Positions 35,288 to 43,192 of a stretch of 64,000 nt of DNA are shown here, one piece after another (the stretch's first letter is position 1; the number at the start of each line of letters is the position of its first letter). This DNA is from Bradyrhizobiaceae bacterium PARB1 (GTDB lineage Bacteria; Pseudomonadota; Alphaproteobacteria; Rhizobiales; Xanthobacteraceae), in the NCBI GenBank assembly GCA_002256345.1, contig NKIY01000006.1, forward strand, positions 124,001 through 188,000. The letters are read 5' to 3'. A program made the translations under genes and the position numbers. The notes under the pieces are model-generated. The model worked only from the letters and a program-made list of their open reading frames with translations, made no database searches and had not been told where the DNA came from.

Positions 35288-36262
35288 TCAGCCGCCCAGC
35301 GCACCCTGCGTGTTCACATAAACCGCATAAATCGACTGGCTTGCCGCCATGAACAGCCGGTTGCGCTTGCGGCCGCCGAAAGCAACGTTGGCGCAGCGTT
35401 CGGGCAGTGCGATGCGGCCGATCGGCGTGCCGTCCGGCGCGAACACCATCACGCCGTCGAGTTCAGGTGTCCCCATCCCCCAGCCGCACCACAGATTGCC
35501 GTCGGTATCGCAGCGCATGCCGTCCGGCGTGCCGGGACCGGCATCGATGGCGATGCGCTTGTTTCTGAGCGTCTTGCCATCGGGTGCGACATCGTAAGCA
35601 AGGATTTTTCGCGTCGGCACGCCGCGCGATTCTACGATGTAGAGGATCGTCTCGTCCGGCGAGAAGCAGAGCCCGTTCGGCGCAAGAATGTCGTCGGCAA
35701 CGATGCTCGGCTGCAGCGTCTCGCCATCGATGCGATACACGTTCATCCCGATCTCGGACGGTGCCTTGTCGCCTTCGTAATCGCTCAGGATGCCGAAGGC
35801 GGGGTCGGTGAACCAGATCGATCCATCGGATTTCACCACCACGTCATTCGGTGAATTCAGCCGCTTGCCCTCGAAGCGATCCATCAGCACGGTGATGCTG
35901 CCGTCATATTCGGTGCGGATCAGGCGGCGGCCGTGCTCGCAGGTGATCAGCCGGCCTTGCCTGTCGCGCGTATTGCCATTGGCGTAATTCGATGGTTTGC
36001 GGAAATCGCTGACCGCGCCGGTCTCTTCATCCCAGCGGATGATGCGATTGTTGGGAATGTCCGAGCAGAGCAGATAACGGCCATCGCCGAACCAGACCGG
36101 GCCTTCCGCCCATCGCAGGCCGGTGGCGATGCGCTCGACGGCGCCGAGCTTGATCCAGTATTTCTCGAAGCGGGAATCGAGGGCGGTGATAGCGGGGTCG
36201 GGATAATAGGCCGCCGGCTGCCAGCCGCGCGATGACGTATCGGACATTGGCGTCTCGTTCAC
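35288..36262 (-). CDS. SMP-30/gluconolactonase-family lactonase
   Basis: A six-bladed beta-propeller of 324 residues of the SMP-30/Gnl family, hydrolysing sugar lactones. Hallmarks are LRWAEGPVWFGDGRYLLCSDIPNNRIIRWDEETG, NSPNDVVVKSDGSIWFTDPAFGI, ILAPNGLCFSPDETILYIVES and PGTPDGMRCDTDGNLWCGWG, which carry the metal-binding E, N and D residues. The GTG at 36262 is chosen because GAGGA lies 7 bases upstream; an ATG at 36247 is the alternative. It is divergent from a uronate-dehydrogenase-like gene, its probable pathway partner. Its stop lies only 4 bases from the end of the broken cyclase gene. Confidence 0.9.
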   Translation of the reverse strand: MNETPMSDTSSRGWQPAAYYPDPAITALDSRFEKYWIKLGAVERIATGLRWAEGPVWFGDGRYLLCSDIPNNRIIRWDEETGAVSDFRKPSNYANGNTRDRQGRLITCEHGRRLIRTEYDGSITVLMDRFEGKRLNSPNDVVVKSDGSIWFTDPAFGILSDYEGDKAPSEIGMNVYRIDGETLQPSIVADDILAPNGLCFSPDETILYIVESRGVPTRKILAYDVAPDGKTLRNKRIAIDAGPGTPDGMRCDTDGNLWCGWGMGTPELDGVMVFAPDGTPIGRIALPERCANVAFGGRKRNRLFMAASQSIYAVYVNTQGALGG

Positions 36263-36393
36263 TGTCGTTTCCTCGGATGCGTTGCTAGCATCGGCAGGGA
36301 TGGGCGGCAAGCAATGCCGGTTGCGCTGCCTTGCTGGGACGCCGGCGCTGCGCCATACTTGTCTGACAACTGACAACATCACGAGGGACGGGA

Positions 36394-37215
36394 ATGCCAA
36401 CGATCTTGATGACGGGCGCCTCGGGCGGCATTGGCACGCGTTTGCGCGAACTCCTGCCGCCGATCTATCCGGACCTTGTGCTTAGCGATCTCACGACGCC
36501 GCCGAATCTCAAATCCGCCGAGACATTCAAGCAGGCCGACCTCGCCGATCTCGCGGCCGTTGAATCCATCTGCGACGGCGTGGATGGCATCCTGCATTTC
36601 GGCGGCTTCTCGGTGGAAGGGCCGTGGGATACCATCCTGCAGGCCAATATCATCGGTTGCTACAATCTGTTCGAGGCTGCGCGCAGGAAAGGCGTGAAGC
36701 GCATCGTGTTCGCCTCCTCGAACCATGCAGTCGGCTTCTATCCGCGTCACAGCAAGATCCCGCCCGCAGTCACCGCGCGACCCGACAGCCGCTATGGCGT
36801 CAGCAAGGTATTTGGCGAGGCGCTCGGTGCGCTCTATGCGGACAAGCATGGCCTTGCGGTGACATGTCTGCGCATCGGCAATTTCGGCGATGTGCCGCTC
36901 GACAGGCGCCGGCTGTCGATCTGGCTGAAGCCGGAAGATCTGGCGCAACTCTGCCGCATCGGGCTCGAACATCCCGACATCCATTTCGAGGTGCTGTACG
37001 GCGCCTCCTGGAACGAGCGTGCCTGGTGGGATAACACGCGCGCCTACGAGCTCGGTTACCGCCCCACCGGCAAGGGCGAGGATCACCGCGAACATGCGAT
37101 GGCGGAACAGGCCAAGCTGAAGCCCGATCCTATCGGCGATTTCTATCAGGGCGGCGCTTTTTGCAGCGCCGAATTCGCCGGCGATTTCAGCAAGATTTGG
37201 GAGCCGAAATCGTAG
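36394..37215 (+). CDS. NAD-dependent SDR, uronate dehydrogenase-like
   Basis: A 273-residue extended SDR. It shows MTGASGGIGTRLRELL (cofactor site), ILHFGGFSVEGPWDTILQANIIGCYNLFEAAR, FASSNHAVGFYPR, catalytic YGVSKVFGEALGALYADKHGL, and CLRIGNFGDVPLDRRRLSIW. This pattern matches uronate dehydrogenases, which oxidise galacturonate or glucuronate to aldarolactones. A strong GAGGGACGGGA lies before the ATG. The neighbouring lactonase and sugar-acid dehydratase make an oxidative uronate or sugar route likely. The exact substrate is an inference. Confidence 0.85.
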   Translation: MPTILMTGASGGIGTRLRELLPPIYPDLVLSDLTTPPNLKSAETFKQADLADLAAVESICDGVDGILHFGGFSVEGPWDTILQANIIGCYNLFEAARRKGVKRIVFASSNHAVGFYPRHSKIPPAVTARPDSRYGVSKVFGEALGALYADKHGLAVTCLRIGNFGDVPLDRRRLSIWLKPEDLAQLCRIGLEHPDIHFEVLYGASWNERAWWDNTRAYELGYRPTGKGEDHREHAMAEQAKLKPDPIGDFYQGGAFCSAEFAGDFSKIWEPKS

Positions 37216-37315
37216 GATGGGTTGAGCGAAGCGAAACCCATGCTGTCCGTCGTCTCGGCAGGCTCCGCCGATGGGGTGCCGCTCTGCCGTTGCGCCTGCG
37301 CTCAACCCATCCCAC
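37212..37315. repeat. Palindromic intergenic repeat after the uronate dehydrogenase-like gene
   Basis: The left end GTAGGATGGGTTGAGCG and the right end CGCTCAACCCATCCCAC form an inverted repeat about 100 bases apart. The left end begins within the stop codon of the preceding gene. A related type (GTAGCCCGGATTGAACG) occurs at 41142-41231. Confidence 0.7.
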
Positions 37316-37385
37316 AGCCTCCGCATTGACTTCCGCTCCCGCGGCTTCATAAGAAACGTTCAAAACAAGCATTGGGAACGCGAGA

Positions 37386-39092
37386 ATGGCCGACGGATTG
37401 CGCAAGGGACTCACGAGCTATGGCGATGCCGGTTTTTCCCTGTTCCTGCGAAAAGCTTTCATCAAGGCGATGGGCTATTCCGACGATGCGCTCGACCGCC
37501 CCATCGTCGGTATCACCAACACCCACAGCGACTACAATCCCTGCCACGGCAATTCGCCCCAGATCATCGAGGCGGTGAAGCGCGGCGTGATGCTCGCCGG
37601 CGCGCTGCCGATGGTGTTCCCCACCATCTCCATCGGCGAAAGCTTTGCGCATCCGACCTCGATGTATCTGCGCAATCTGATGGCGATGGATACCGAGGAA
37701 ATGATCCGCGCGCAGCCGATGGATGCCGTGGTCGTGATCGGCGGCTGCGACAAGACGCTACCGGCGCAGATCATGGCGGCGCTCTCCGTCGATCTGCCGA
37801 CGGTGGTGATCCCCGTCGGCCCCATGGTTGTCGGCCATCACAAGGGCGAGGTGCTGGGCGCCTGCACCGACTGCCGCCGCATGTGGGGCAAGTTCCGCGC
37901 CGGCGAGATCGATCAGCAGGAGATCGACGACGTCAATGCGCGCCTCGCGCCATCGGTGGGCACCTGCATGGTGATGGGCACGGCCTCCACCATGGCCTGC
38001 ATCACCGAAGCCATGGGTCTGTCGCTGCCGATGAGCGCGACCATCCCGGCGCCGCATGCGGAGCGCTTCCGCTCTGCCGAAGCCAGCGGCAAGGTCGCCG
38101 CCGAACTGGCGAAGAACAAGGGCCCGAAGCCGAGCGAATTTCTCACGCCAGGCTCGTTCCGCAATGCGCAGGTGGTGCTGCAGGCGATCGGCGGTTCCAC
38201 CAATGGCCTGATCCATCTCACGGCTATGGCCAACCGGACGCCGAACCGCATCGATCTCGGTGCTTTCGACGATCTCGGCCGCGATGTGCCGGTGCTGGTC
38301 GATCTGAAGCCGTCCGGCGATCACTACATGGAGCATTTCCATCACGCCGGCGGCGTGCCGAAGCTGATGGCCCAGCTCGGCGACCTCATCGATCTCGATG
38401 CGAAATCGGTAACCGGCCAGACCCTGCGCGACATCGTTGCGAAGGCTGAGGATGTGCCGGGGCAGGATGTGATCCGTTCGAAAGATAATCCCATCAAACG
38501 GGAAGGCGGGCTAGCCATTCTGCATGGCAATCTCGCGCCGCGCAGCGCTGTCATCAAGCATGCGGCGGCCTCGCCGAAGCTTCTGCAGCACACCGGCCGC
38601 GCTGTCGTGTTCGAGTCGGTTGAGGACATGACCAACCGCGTCGACGATCCCGAACTCGATGTCACCGCCGATGACGTGCTGGTACTCCGCAATGCCGGCC
38701 CGAAGGGCGCGCCGGGCATGCCCGAGGCCGGTTATCTGCCGATTCCCAAAAAGCTGGCGCGCGCAGGCGTGAAGGACATGGTGCGCATCTCCGACGCCCG
38801 CATGAGCGGCACGGCCTTCGGGACGATCGTGCTGCATATTACGCCGGAGAGTGCGGTCGGCGGGCCGCTGGCGCTGGTGAAGAACGGCGACATGATAAGG
38901 CTGGATGTGGCTAAGCGGAGCATCGATCTTCTGGTGGACGAAGCCGAGCTTGCGAAGCGTGCTGCCGCGTTGCCGAAGCCGGAGGCGCCGGACTGGGCCA
39001 GGCGCGGCTACGCGCATCTGTTCCACACGACGATCATGCAGGCCGATGAAGGCTGTGATTTCGACTTCATGACCGGGCAGGGGAAGGTCTGA
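37386..39092 (+). CDS. IlvD/EDD-family sugar-acid dehydratase
   Basis: A 568-residue iron-sulfur dehydratase. Cysteines at residues 53 (YNPCHGN), 121 (GGCDKT) and 194 (GTCMVMG) have exactly the 68- and 73-residue spacing I recall for the three [2Fe-2S] ligands of Rhizobium L-arabinonate dehydratase (C59, C127, C200). FPTISIGESFAHPTSMYLRNLMAMDTEE-type and SDARMSGTAFGTIVLH segments support the family. Its length and its position after lactonase and uronate dehydrogenase genes favour an aldonate or aldarate substrate over branched-chain dihydroxy acids. A bidirectional hairpin follows. Confidence 0.9.
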   Translation: MADGLRKGLTSYGDAGFSLFLRKAFIKAMGYSDDALDRPIVGITNTHSDYNPCHGNSPQIIEAVKRGVMLAGALPMVFPTISIGESFAHPTSMYLRNLMAMDTEEMIRAQPMDAVVVIGGCDKTLPAQIMAALSVDLPTVVIPVGPMVVGHHKGEVLGACTDCRRMWGKFRAGEIDQQEIDDVNARLAPSVGTCMVMGTASTMACITEAMGLSLPMSATIPAPHAERFRSAEASGKVAAELAKNKGPKPSEFLTPGSFRNAQVVLQAIGGSTNGLIHLTAMANRTPNRIDLGAFDDLGRDVPVLVDLKPSGDHYMEHFHHAGGVPKLMAQLGDLIDLDAKSVTGQTLRDIVAKAEDVPGQDVIRSKDNPIKREGGLAILHGNLAPRSAVIKHAAASPKLLQHTGRAVVFESVEDMTNRVDDPELDVTADDVLVLRNAGPKGAPGMPEAGYLPIPKKLARAGVKDMVRISDARMSGTAFGTIVLHITPESAVGGPLALVKNGDMIRLDVAKRSIDLLVDEAELAKRAAALPKPEAPDWARRGYAHLFHTTIMQADEGCDFDFMTGQGKV

Positions 39093-39099
39093 TTGTCGT

Positions 39100-39124
39100 T
39101 ACCCTCCCCCTCCAGGGGAGGGTA
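39100..39124. terminator. Bidirectional hairpin between convergent genes
   Basis: TACCCTCCCC (39100-39109) pairs perfectly with GGGGAGGGTA (39115-39124) around a 5-base loop. It lies between the convergent dehydratase and PfkB kinase genes and can serve both, although neither side has a long T-run. Confidence 0.6.
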
Positions 39125-39129
39125 AAGAA

Positions 39130-40023
39130 CTATACCTTCGCCTCGAACTCTTCTTTCACCGCCGCGATATCTGTCAGCGTCGGCAGCCCGCTCTCATTGC
39201 CGAGCTTCTGAATCTTGTAGCTCGATGCCGCCCGGGCGAACTGGAAATGCTCCGACCAGCTCGCCCCGGGATTTGCGAGATATGAATACACATAGGCGCC
39301 GTGAAACACGTCGCCGGCGCCATTGGTATCGATCACGCGTTCGCGCGGGATCGGATAAGCAGGCTGCGTGTGCACAGCGCCCGCTTCGTCATACCAGAGC
39401 AGTCCCTTCTCGCCGAGCGTGACACCGCCGACGCGGCAGCCGCGGCCCTTGAGATATTCGAGCATCTTCTCTGGCGTCAGATCCATCTGTTCGCAGAGTC
39501 GCTCGGCGACGATGGCGACATCGATATATTCCAACAGTTCATGCGTATTGGTGCGCAAGCCGCCGCCGTCCAGCGAGGTGAGAATGCCAGCCTCGCGGCA
39601 CAGTTTCGCATAGTGGATCGCAGCATCGGGCTGATGCCCGTCCACATGCAGCGCGCGGCAGGCGCCAAGGTTGAGGAGCGGAAACGGATGGATATGCTCG
39701 TCGTCGCGGCAGCGGACGATGGCGCGTTTGCCGTCCTTCGGCATGATGAAGGACAGTGACGATGACGCCACCTTGCGCGGATGAATCTCGATATTGTATT
39801 TCGCACTCATGTCCATGAACATGCGCCCGAGCCAGTCATTGGCCACGGTGGCGATCAGGTCGGGCACGATACCGAGCTTGGCGCAGCAGAACGCCGCGGT
39901 GACGGCATTGCCACCAAACGACACCGCATAGTCGGAGGCGACATGCTTTTCATCGCCAGTCGGCATATGGTCGGTGATGAAGGTGACGTCGATATAGGTC
40001 TGTCCGATAAAGAGCGCTTTCAT
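39130..40023 (-). CDS. PfkB-family carbohydrate kinase
   Basis: A ribokinase-fold sugar kinase of 297 residues. It has the N-terminal FIGQTYIDVTFITDHMPTGDEKHVA, the glycine-rich FGGNAVTAAFCCAKLG, LDGGGLRTNTHELLEYID, VTLGEKGLLWYD, and the catalytic DTNGAGDVFHGAYVY. The last motif holds the anion hole and base aspartate. The open frame extends to 41166 but overlaps the plus-strand VOC gene and is discarded upstream of the ATG at 40023. It may phosphorylate a keto-deoxy sugar acid or another sugar of the neighbouring pathway; this is an inference. Confidence 0.9.
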   Translation of the reverse strand: MKALFIGQTYIDVTFITDHMPTGDEKHVASDYAVSFGGNAVTAAFCCAKLGIVPDLIATVANDWLGRMFMDMSAKYNIEIHPRKVASSSLSFIMPKDGKRAIVRCRDDEHIHPFPLLNLGACRALHVDGHQPDAAIHYAKLCREAGILTSLDGGGLRTNTHELLEYIDVAIVAERLCEQMDLTPEKMLEYLKGRGCRVGGVTLGEKGLLWYDEAGAVHTQPAYPIPRERVIDTNGAGDVFHGAYVYSYLANPGASWSEHFQFARAASSYKIQKLGNESGLPTLTDIAAVKEEFEAKV

Positions 40024-40269
40024 GAATCCGTCCGTCGCGTCAGGGGGGATGGCGGTACGGCCGCCGGCCTCGGCCACATCGAACAGCTTAACAGCCGCCG
40101 CGCCGCCCGCCATCGAAAATTGTGCGGTGCCGCACGGGCCGCCCGCGAATCCTGTTTGTGCTTCGGTCGTGGCCGCACTGGGGCAATCGCGCAAAGCGGC
40201 TGCGTCGTCTTGACCAGTTGGCCGTAAAAGCTGGCATAGTGGCGCAGCAAGAAACAGGAGGAGAGAACG

Positions 40270-41115
40270 ATGATCACCGGGCTGGATCATGTCGTCATTC
40301 TGCTGAACGATCTGGAGGTGGGCATTGCCACCTACCAGACGTTGTTCTCGCGCAAACCCGCCTGGCGCAGCACCAGCGAGGGCGCCGAGCTTGCGATCTT
40401 CACTCTTGCCAATATGTCCGTCGAACTGATGGCCCCGCATGGCGAGGGCACGGCCGCGACCCGCATCCGCGCGGTGCTGCCGGAAAGCGGCGCCACGCTC
40501 GCCAGCATCTGTTTTGCGACCGATGATATTGCGAAGATGCATCGCCGCCTCGATCGCGTGGCCCTCAAGCCGGATCCCATCACCGAGGTCGAGAGCCGGG
40601 ATCGCGACACCGGCGCCACGTTGTCCTGGAAGCGTACCCGCGCGGCCACCGATCATACCCGCGGCGTGCGCCAGTTCTTCCTTGAGCTGGATGGTGAGCG
40701 CCAGGTTTCGGCCAGTACCAGCAAGACGCCGATCATCGGCCTCGACCACATCGTCGTCGCGACGCAGGACCCCGAACGTGCCGCCGCGCTCTATGGCGCG
40801 CGGCTTGGCCTCGATCTCGCGCTGGATCGCTCCAATCCGGATTGGGGGCACCTGATGTTCTTCCACTGCGGCGATCTCGTCGTCGAACTGGTCAAGCGCC
40901 CGCACGACCAAGGCGACGTCAATCGCGACGTATTGTGGGGCATGACCTGGCGTGTCGCCGATATCGATGCGACGCGCGAACGTCTGCTCGCCGCTCATGT
41001 CACTGTCTCCGAGGTGCGGAGCGGCCGTAAGCCCGGCACCCGTGTCGCCAGCCTGCGCGATGGCACGCTCGGCATTCCGACGCTGCTGATCGAGCGGGAG
41101 GAGAGAGAGGGGTAA
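40270..41115 (+). CDS. Two-domain VOC (glyoxalase/dioxygenase fold) protein
   Basis: A 281-residue protein with two vicinal-oxygen-chelate modules. Each begins with the same signature: GLDHVVILLNDLEVGIATYQTLF (residues about 4-26) and GLDHIVVATQDPERAAALYGARLGLD (about 157-182). Possible metal ligands are the H in LDH and E residues such as VELVKRP. A strong AGGAGGA precedes the ATG. Its function may be lyase, isomerase or resistance type; the sequence does not decide. Confidence 0.88.
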   Translation: MITGLDHVVILLNDLEVGIATYQTLFSRKPAWRSTSEGAELAIFTLANMSVELMAPHGEGTAATRIRAVLPESGATLASICFATDDIAKMHRRLDRVALKPDPITEVESRDRDTGATLSWKRTRAATDHTRGVRQFFLELDGERQVSASTSKTPIIGLDHIVVATQDPERAAALYGARLGLDLALDRSNPDWGHLMFFHCGDLVVELVKRPHDQGDVNRDVLWGMTWRVADIDATRERLLAAHVTVSEVRSGRKPGTRVASLRDGTLGIPTLLIEREEREG

Positions 41116-41141
41116 GATTGCAGGATAGCAGAGCGTAGTCG

Positions 41142-41231
41142 GTAGCCCGGATTGAACGAAGCGCAATCCGGGAACCGGAGCTTCAACTATCTCGGCATCC
41201 CCGCATTACGCTCCGCTCCATGCAGCTACGC
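41142..41231. repeat. Palindromic intergenic repeat after the VOC gene
   Basis: The left part is GTAGCCCGGATTGAACGAAG...CAATCCGGGAAC; the right part, CCCCGCATTACGCTCCGCTCCATGCAGCTAC, is a degenerate inverted copy. It lies between the convergent VOC and TauE/SafE genes. Confidence 0.6.
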
Positions 41232-41241
41232 TCACTGCCGC

Positions 41242-42003
41242 TCATCGCACGAAGTGCGAAATCCCTTGCCACAGCAGCACCAGCGAGATTACCAGCAGCA
41301 TGGCATAGGCGATGTTGTAAAACAGGTCGGTAGGCGTGCGCTTCACCAGCCAGATGCCGGCGAAATTGGTCAGCACGGCCGCGGGCAACAGCAGCAGCGA
41401 TGTCGCGAAATTCGCGGTGTTGAACTGGCCGAGCGCCAGATAGGGCACGATCTTCAGTGCATTCACGATGGCGAAGAAGATCGTCATGGTGCCGACCAGC
41501 ATCAGCTTGGGCAGCCGCTGCGGCAGCACATAGACCTGGAAGGGCGGGCCACCCGCCTGTGTCATGAACGACGTGAAGCCCGAGACTGCACCCCAGAACA
41601 CGCCAGCGGCCGGCCCCATGCGGCGCGGTTCGAGCTGGGCGCGTTTGCGCCAGACATCGATGACGAAAACCAGGCCGATCAGGCCGACGGTGATCCGCAC
41701 CGCATTGTCGGAAATGACGGAGGCGAGCAACCATGCCAGTGCCATGCCGGCGATAGCGCCGGGCAGCATGATCTTCAGGTTTGAGGCGTCCCATTCGCGT
41801 CGATAGACGTAAAGTGAAATCAAATCCTGCGTAATCAGCACCGGCAACAACAATGCTGCAGCTTCGAGCGGTGGTAGATATAGCGCCAGTAGCGGCGTTG
41901 CCGCGATCCCAACCCCGGCAAAGCCGCCCTTGGACAGGCCCAGGAAAAGCACCGCGGGAATGGCGACGACATAGAAAAACGGGTCGGTGATGATGGTAGG
42001 CAC
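41242..42003 (-). CDS. TauE/SafE-family membrane permease
   Basis: A 253-residue inner-membrane protein with seven or eight hydrophobic segments. It has the family signature LFLGLSKGGFAGVGIAATPLLALYLPP near the N-terminus and the repeat-like GFTSFMTQAGGPPFQVYVLPQRL in the second half. Members export sulfite, sulfoacetate or related anions. The neighbouring importer operon uses an SBP family that includes sulfonate-binding proteins, which would be consistent with sulfur-compound traffic, but this link is only suggestive. Confidence 0.9.
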   Translation of the reverse strand: MPTIITDPFFYVVAIPAVLFLGLSKGGFAGVGIAATPLLALYLPPLEAAALLLPVLITQDLISLYVYRREWDASNLKIMLPGAIAGMALAWLLASVISDNAVRITVGLIGLVFVIDVWRKRAQLEPRRMGPAAGVFWGAVSGFTSFMTQAGGPPFQVYVLPQRLPKLMLVGTMTIFFAIVNALKIVPYLALGQFNTANFATSLLLLPAAVLTNFAGIWLVKRTPTDLFYNIAYAMLLVISLVLLWQGISHFVR

Positions 42004-42172
42004 GGCGGGATCCGGTTGGGCCGCGCAGTGATAGCGACGCGTCAGCTAAAAGGCGATGGATGTTTATGCATACTCGCCAGAACGTATGCGGTTCTCAATG
42101 CTGCAACCGCATGCTACACGCGATGAGGTTGCCGGTGTGATCCATCATACCGGTCGGCGACAGGGACAAGGT

Positions 42173-42934
42173 TTGGCCAAGAAGCAAACGACCAGGCAAG
42201 CGATCAGGACGAGATCGACCAAGGCGGGCAAGTCGGCAGGCAGGGCCCAGAGGTGGCAGCGGGACCCCGAGGGCATGCGTCTGCGCATCCTGGAGGCGGC
42301 GACGAAGGAATTTGCTGCGCGCGGCTTGGCCGGTGCGCGTGTCGATCGCATCGCAGCGGCTGCCGGCGCCAACAAGCGCATGCTGTACTATCACGTCGGC
42401 AAGAAGGATGATCTCTATCTGGCAGTGCTGGAAGGCACCTATGCCAAGATTCGTGCAGAGGAGCGCACGCTCGATCTCGAGCATCTCGATCCGCCGGAAG
42501 CGATCGAGAGCCTGATCACCTTCACCTGGAACTACTTCATCCGTAATCCGGAATTCCTCGCGCTGCTCAACACCGAGAATCTGGAGCGCGCCAAGCACAT
42601 CAAGCGTTCCGACAAAGTGAAGTCGATGCATTCGCCATTTGTGGAGATGATCCGCCAGGTCGTCGTGCGCGGCGTCGCGTCCGGCGACTTCAAGGTCGCG
42701 ATGGATCCTGTTCAGCTCTACATCTCCATCGCCGGCCTCAGCTTCTTCTATATCGGCAACAATGCGACGCTCAGCGTCATCTTCGGCCGCGATCTCCTGG
42801 CTAAGGACGCCAAGGACGAGCGGCTGGCGCATATGGTGTCGCTCATTCTCGGAGCCTTGACCGGGCGCTCGCCCGCGGAATTTCCGGTGCCGAGAACTCA
42901 GCCTGTCATCCCTGCGAAAGCGGGAATTCAGTAA
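42173..42934 (+). CDS. TetR/AcrR-family regulator, likely controller of the adjacent ABC/catabolic operon
   Basis: About 253 residues. The helix-turn-helix domain covers about residues 30-85 (MRLRILEAATKEFAARGLAGARVDRIAAAAGANKRMLYYHVGKKDDLYLAVLEG). An all-helical ligand domain follows (FTWNYFIRNPEFLALLNTENLERAKHIK). The TTG at 42173 (LAKKQTTRQ) is preferred because GGGA lies upstream and the protein length then fits; an ATG at 42056 would add 39 unlike residues. The last nine residues, VIPAKAGIQ, are encoded by a dispersed repeat that has run into the gene's end. A palindromic operator lies about 135 bases downstream, before the next operon. Confidence 0.85.
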   Translation: MAKKQTTRQAIRTRSTKAGKSAGRAQRWQRDPEGMRLRILEAATKEFAARGLAGARVDRIAAAAGANKRMLYYHVGKKDDLYLAVLEGTYAKIRAEERTLDLEHLDPPEAIESLITFTWNYFIRNPEFLALLNTENLERAKHIKRSDKVKSMHSPFVEMIRQVVVRGVASGDFKVAMDPVQLYISIAGLSFFYIGNNATLSVIFGRDLLAKDAKDERLAHMVSLILGALTGRSPAEFPVPRTQPVIPAKAGIQ

Positions 42935-43004
42935 CCGTTTCGGCCCGCGATCGTGCGTCTAACTCGAAGTGTGCTGGATCGCCCGGTCGAACCGGGCGGT
43001 AACG
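42904..43004. repeat. Two repeat fragments at the 3' end of the TetR gene
   Basis: The stretch 42904-42931 (GTCATCCCTGCGAAAGCGGG...) is the widespread 'attcccgctttcgcagggatgac' type. It supplies the final codons and the stop of the TetR gene. The stretch 42974-43004 (CTGGATCGCCCGGTCGAAC...) matches the right arm of the repeats at 2166-2249 and 24513-24634. Confidence 0.7.
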
Positions 43005-43068
43005 GTCGTGCCTTTTATCGACAGTCTATCAGGCTGAAATCGCTGTAGAAATATCTCTAGTTGATCGG

Positions 43069-43100
43069 CTGATTGACAAGTCAATCAGTGTGGCTAGTAT
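43069..43100 (+). promoter_or_regulatory. Promoter with overlapping palindromic operator for the ABC/catabolic operon
   Basis: The 20-base palindrome CTGATTGACAAGTCAATCAG (43069-43088) has perfect 9-base arms around a 2-base centre. It contains a perfect -35 box TTGACA (43073-43078), followed after 16 bases by TAGTAT (43095-43100) as the -10 box. Repressor binding here would block RNA polymerase. The TetR gene just upstream is the obvious candidate. Confidence 0.75.
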
Positions 43101-43192
43101 TTATCCAGTGAGTTAATTACGACTGCGAAGCCGGCCGATCGAGCTAGCCAACCAAACAGGCCAATGAAAACCGGCAATGGGAGACGAGACGC

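Noticed and set aside
37386-39092. Branched-chain amino-acid ilvD
   Set aside because: The cysteine spacing, length and sugar-lactone neighbours fit the sugar-acid dehydratase branch better; the housekeeping ilvD is probably elsewhere.
40024-41166. Upstream extension of the PfkB kinase frame (total 678 codons)
   Set aside because: The extension is antisense to the two-domain VOC gene; the kinase begins naturally at the ATG on 40023.
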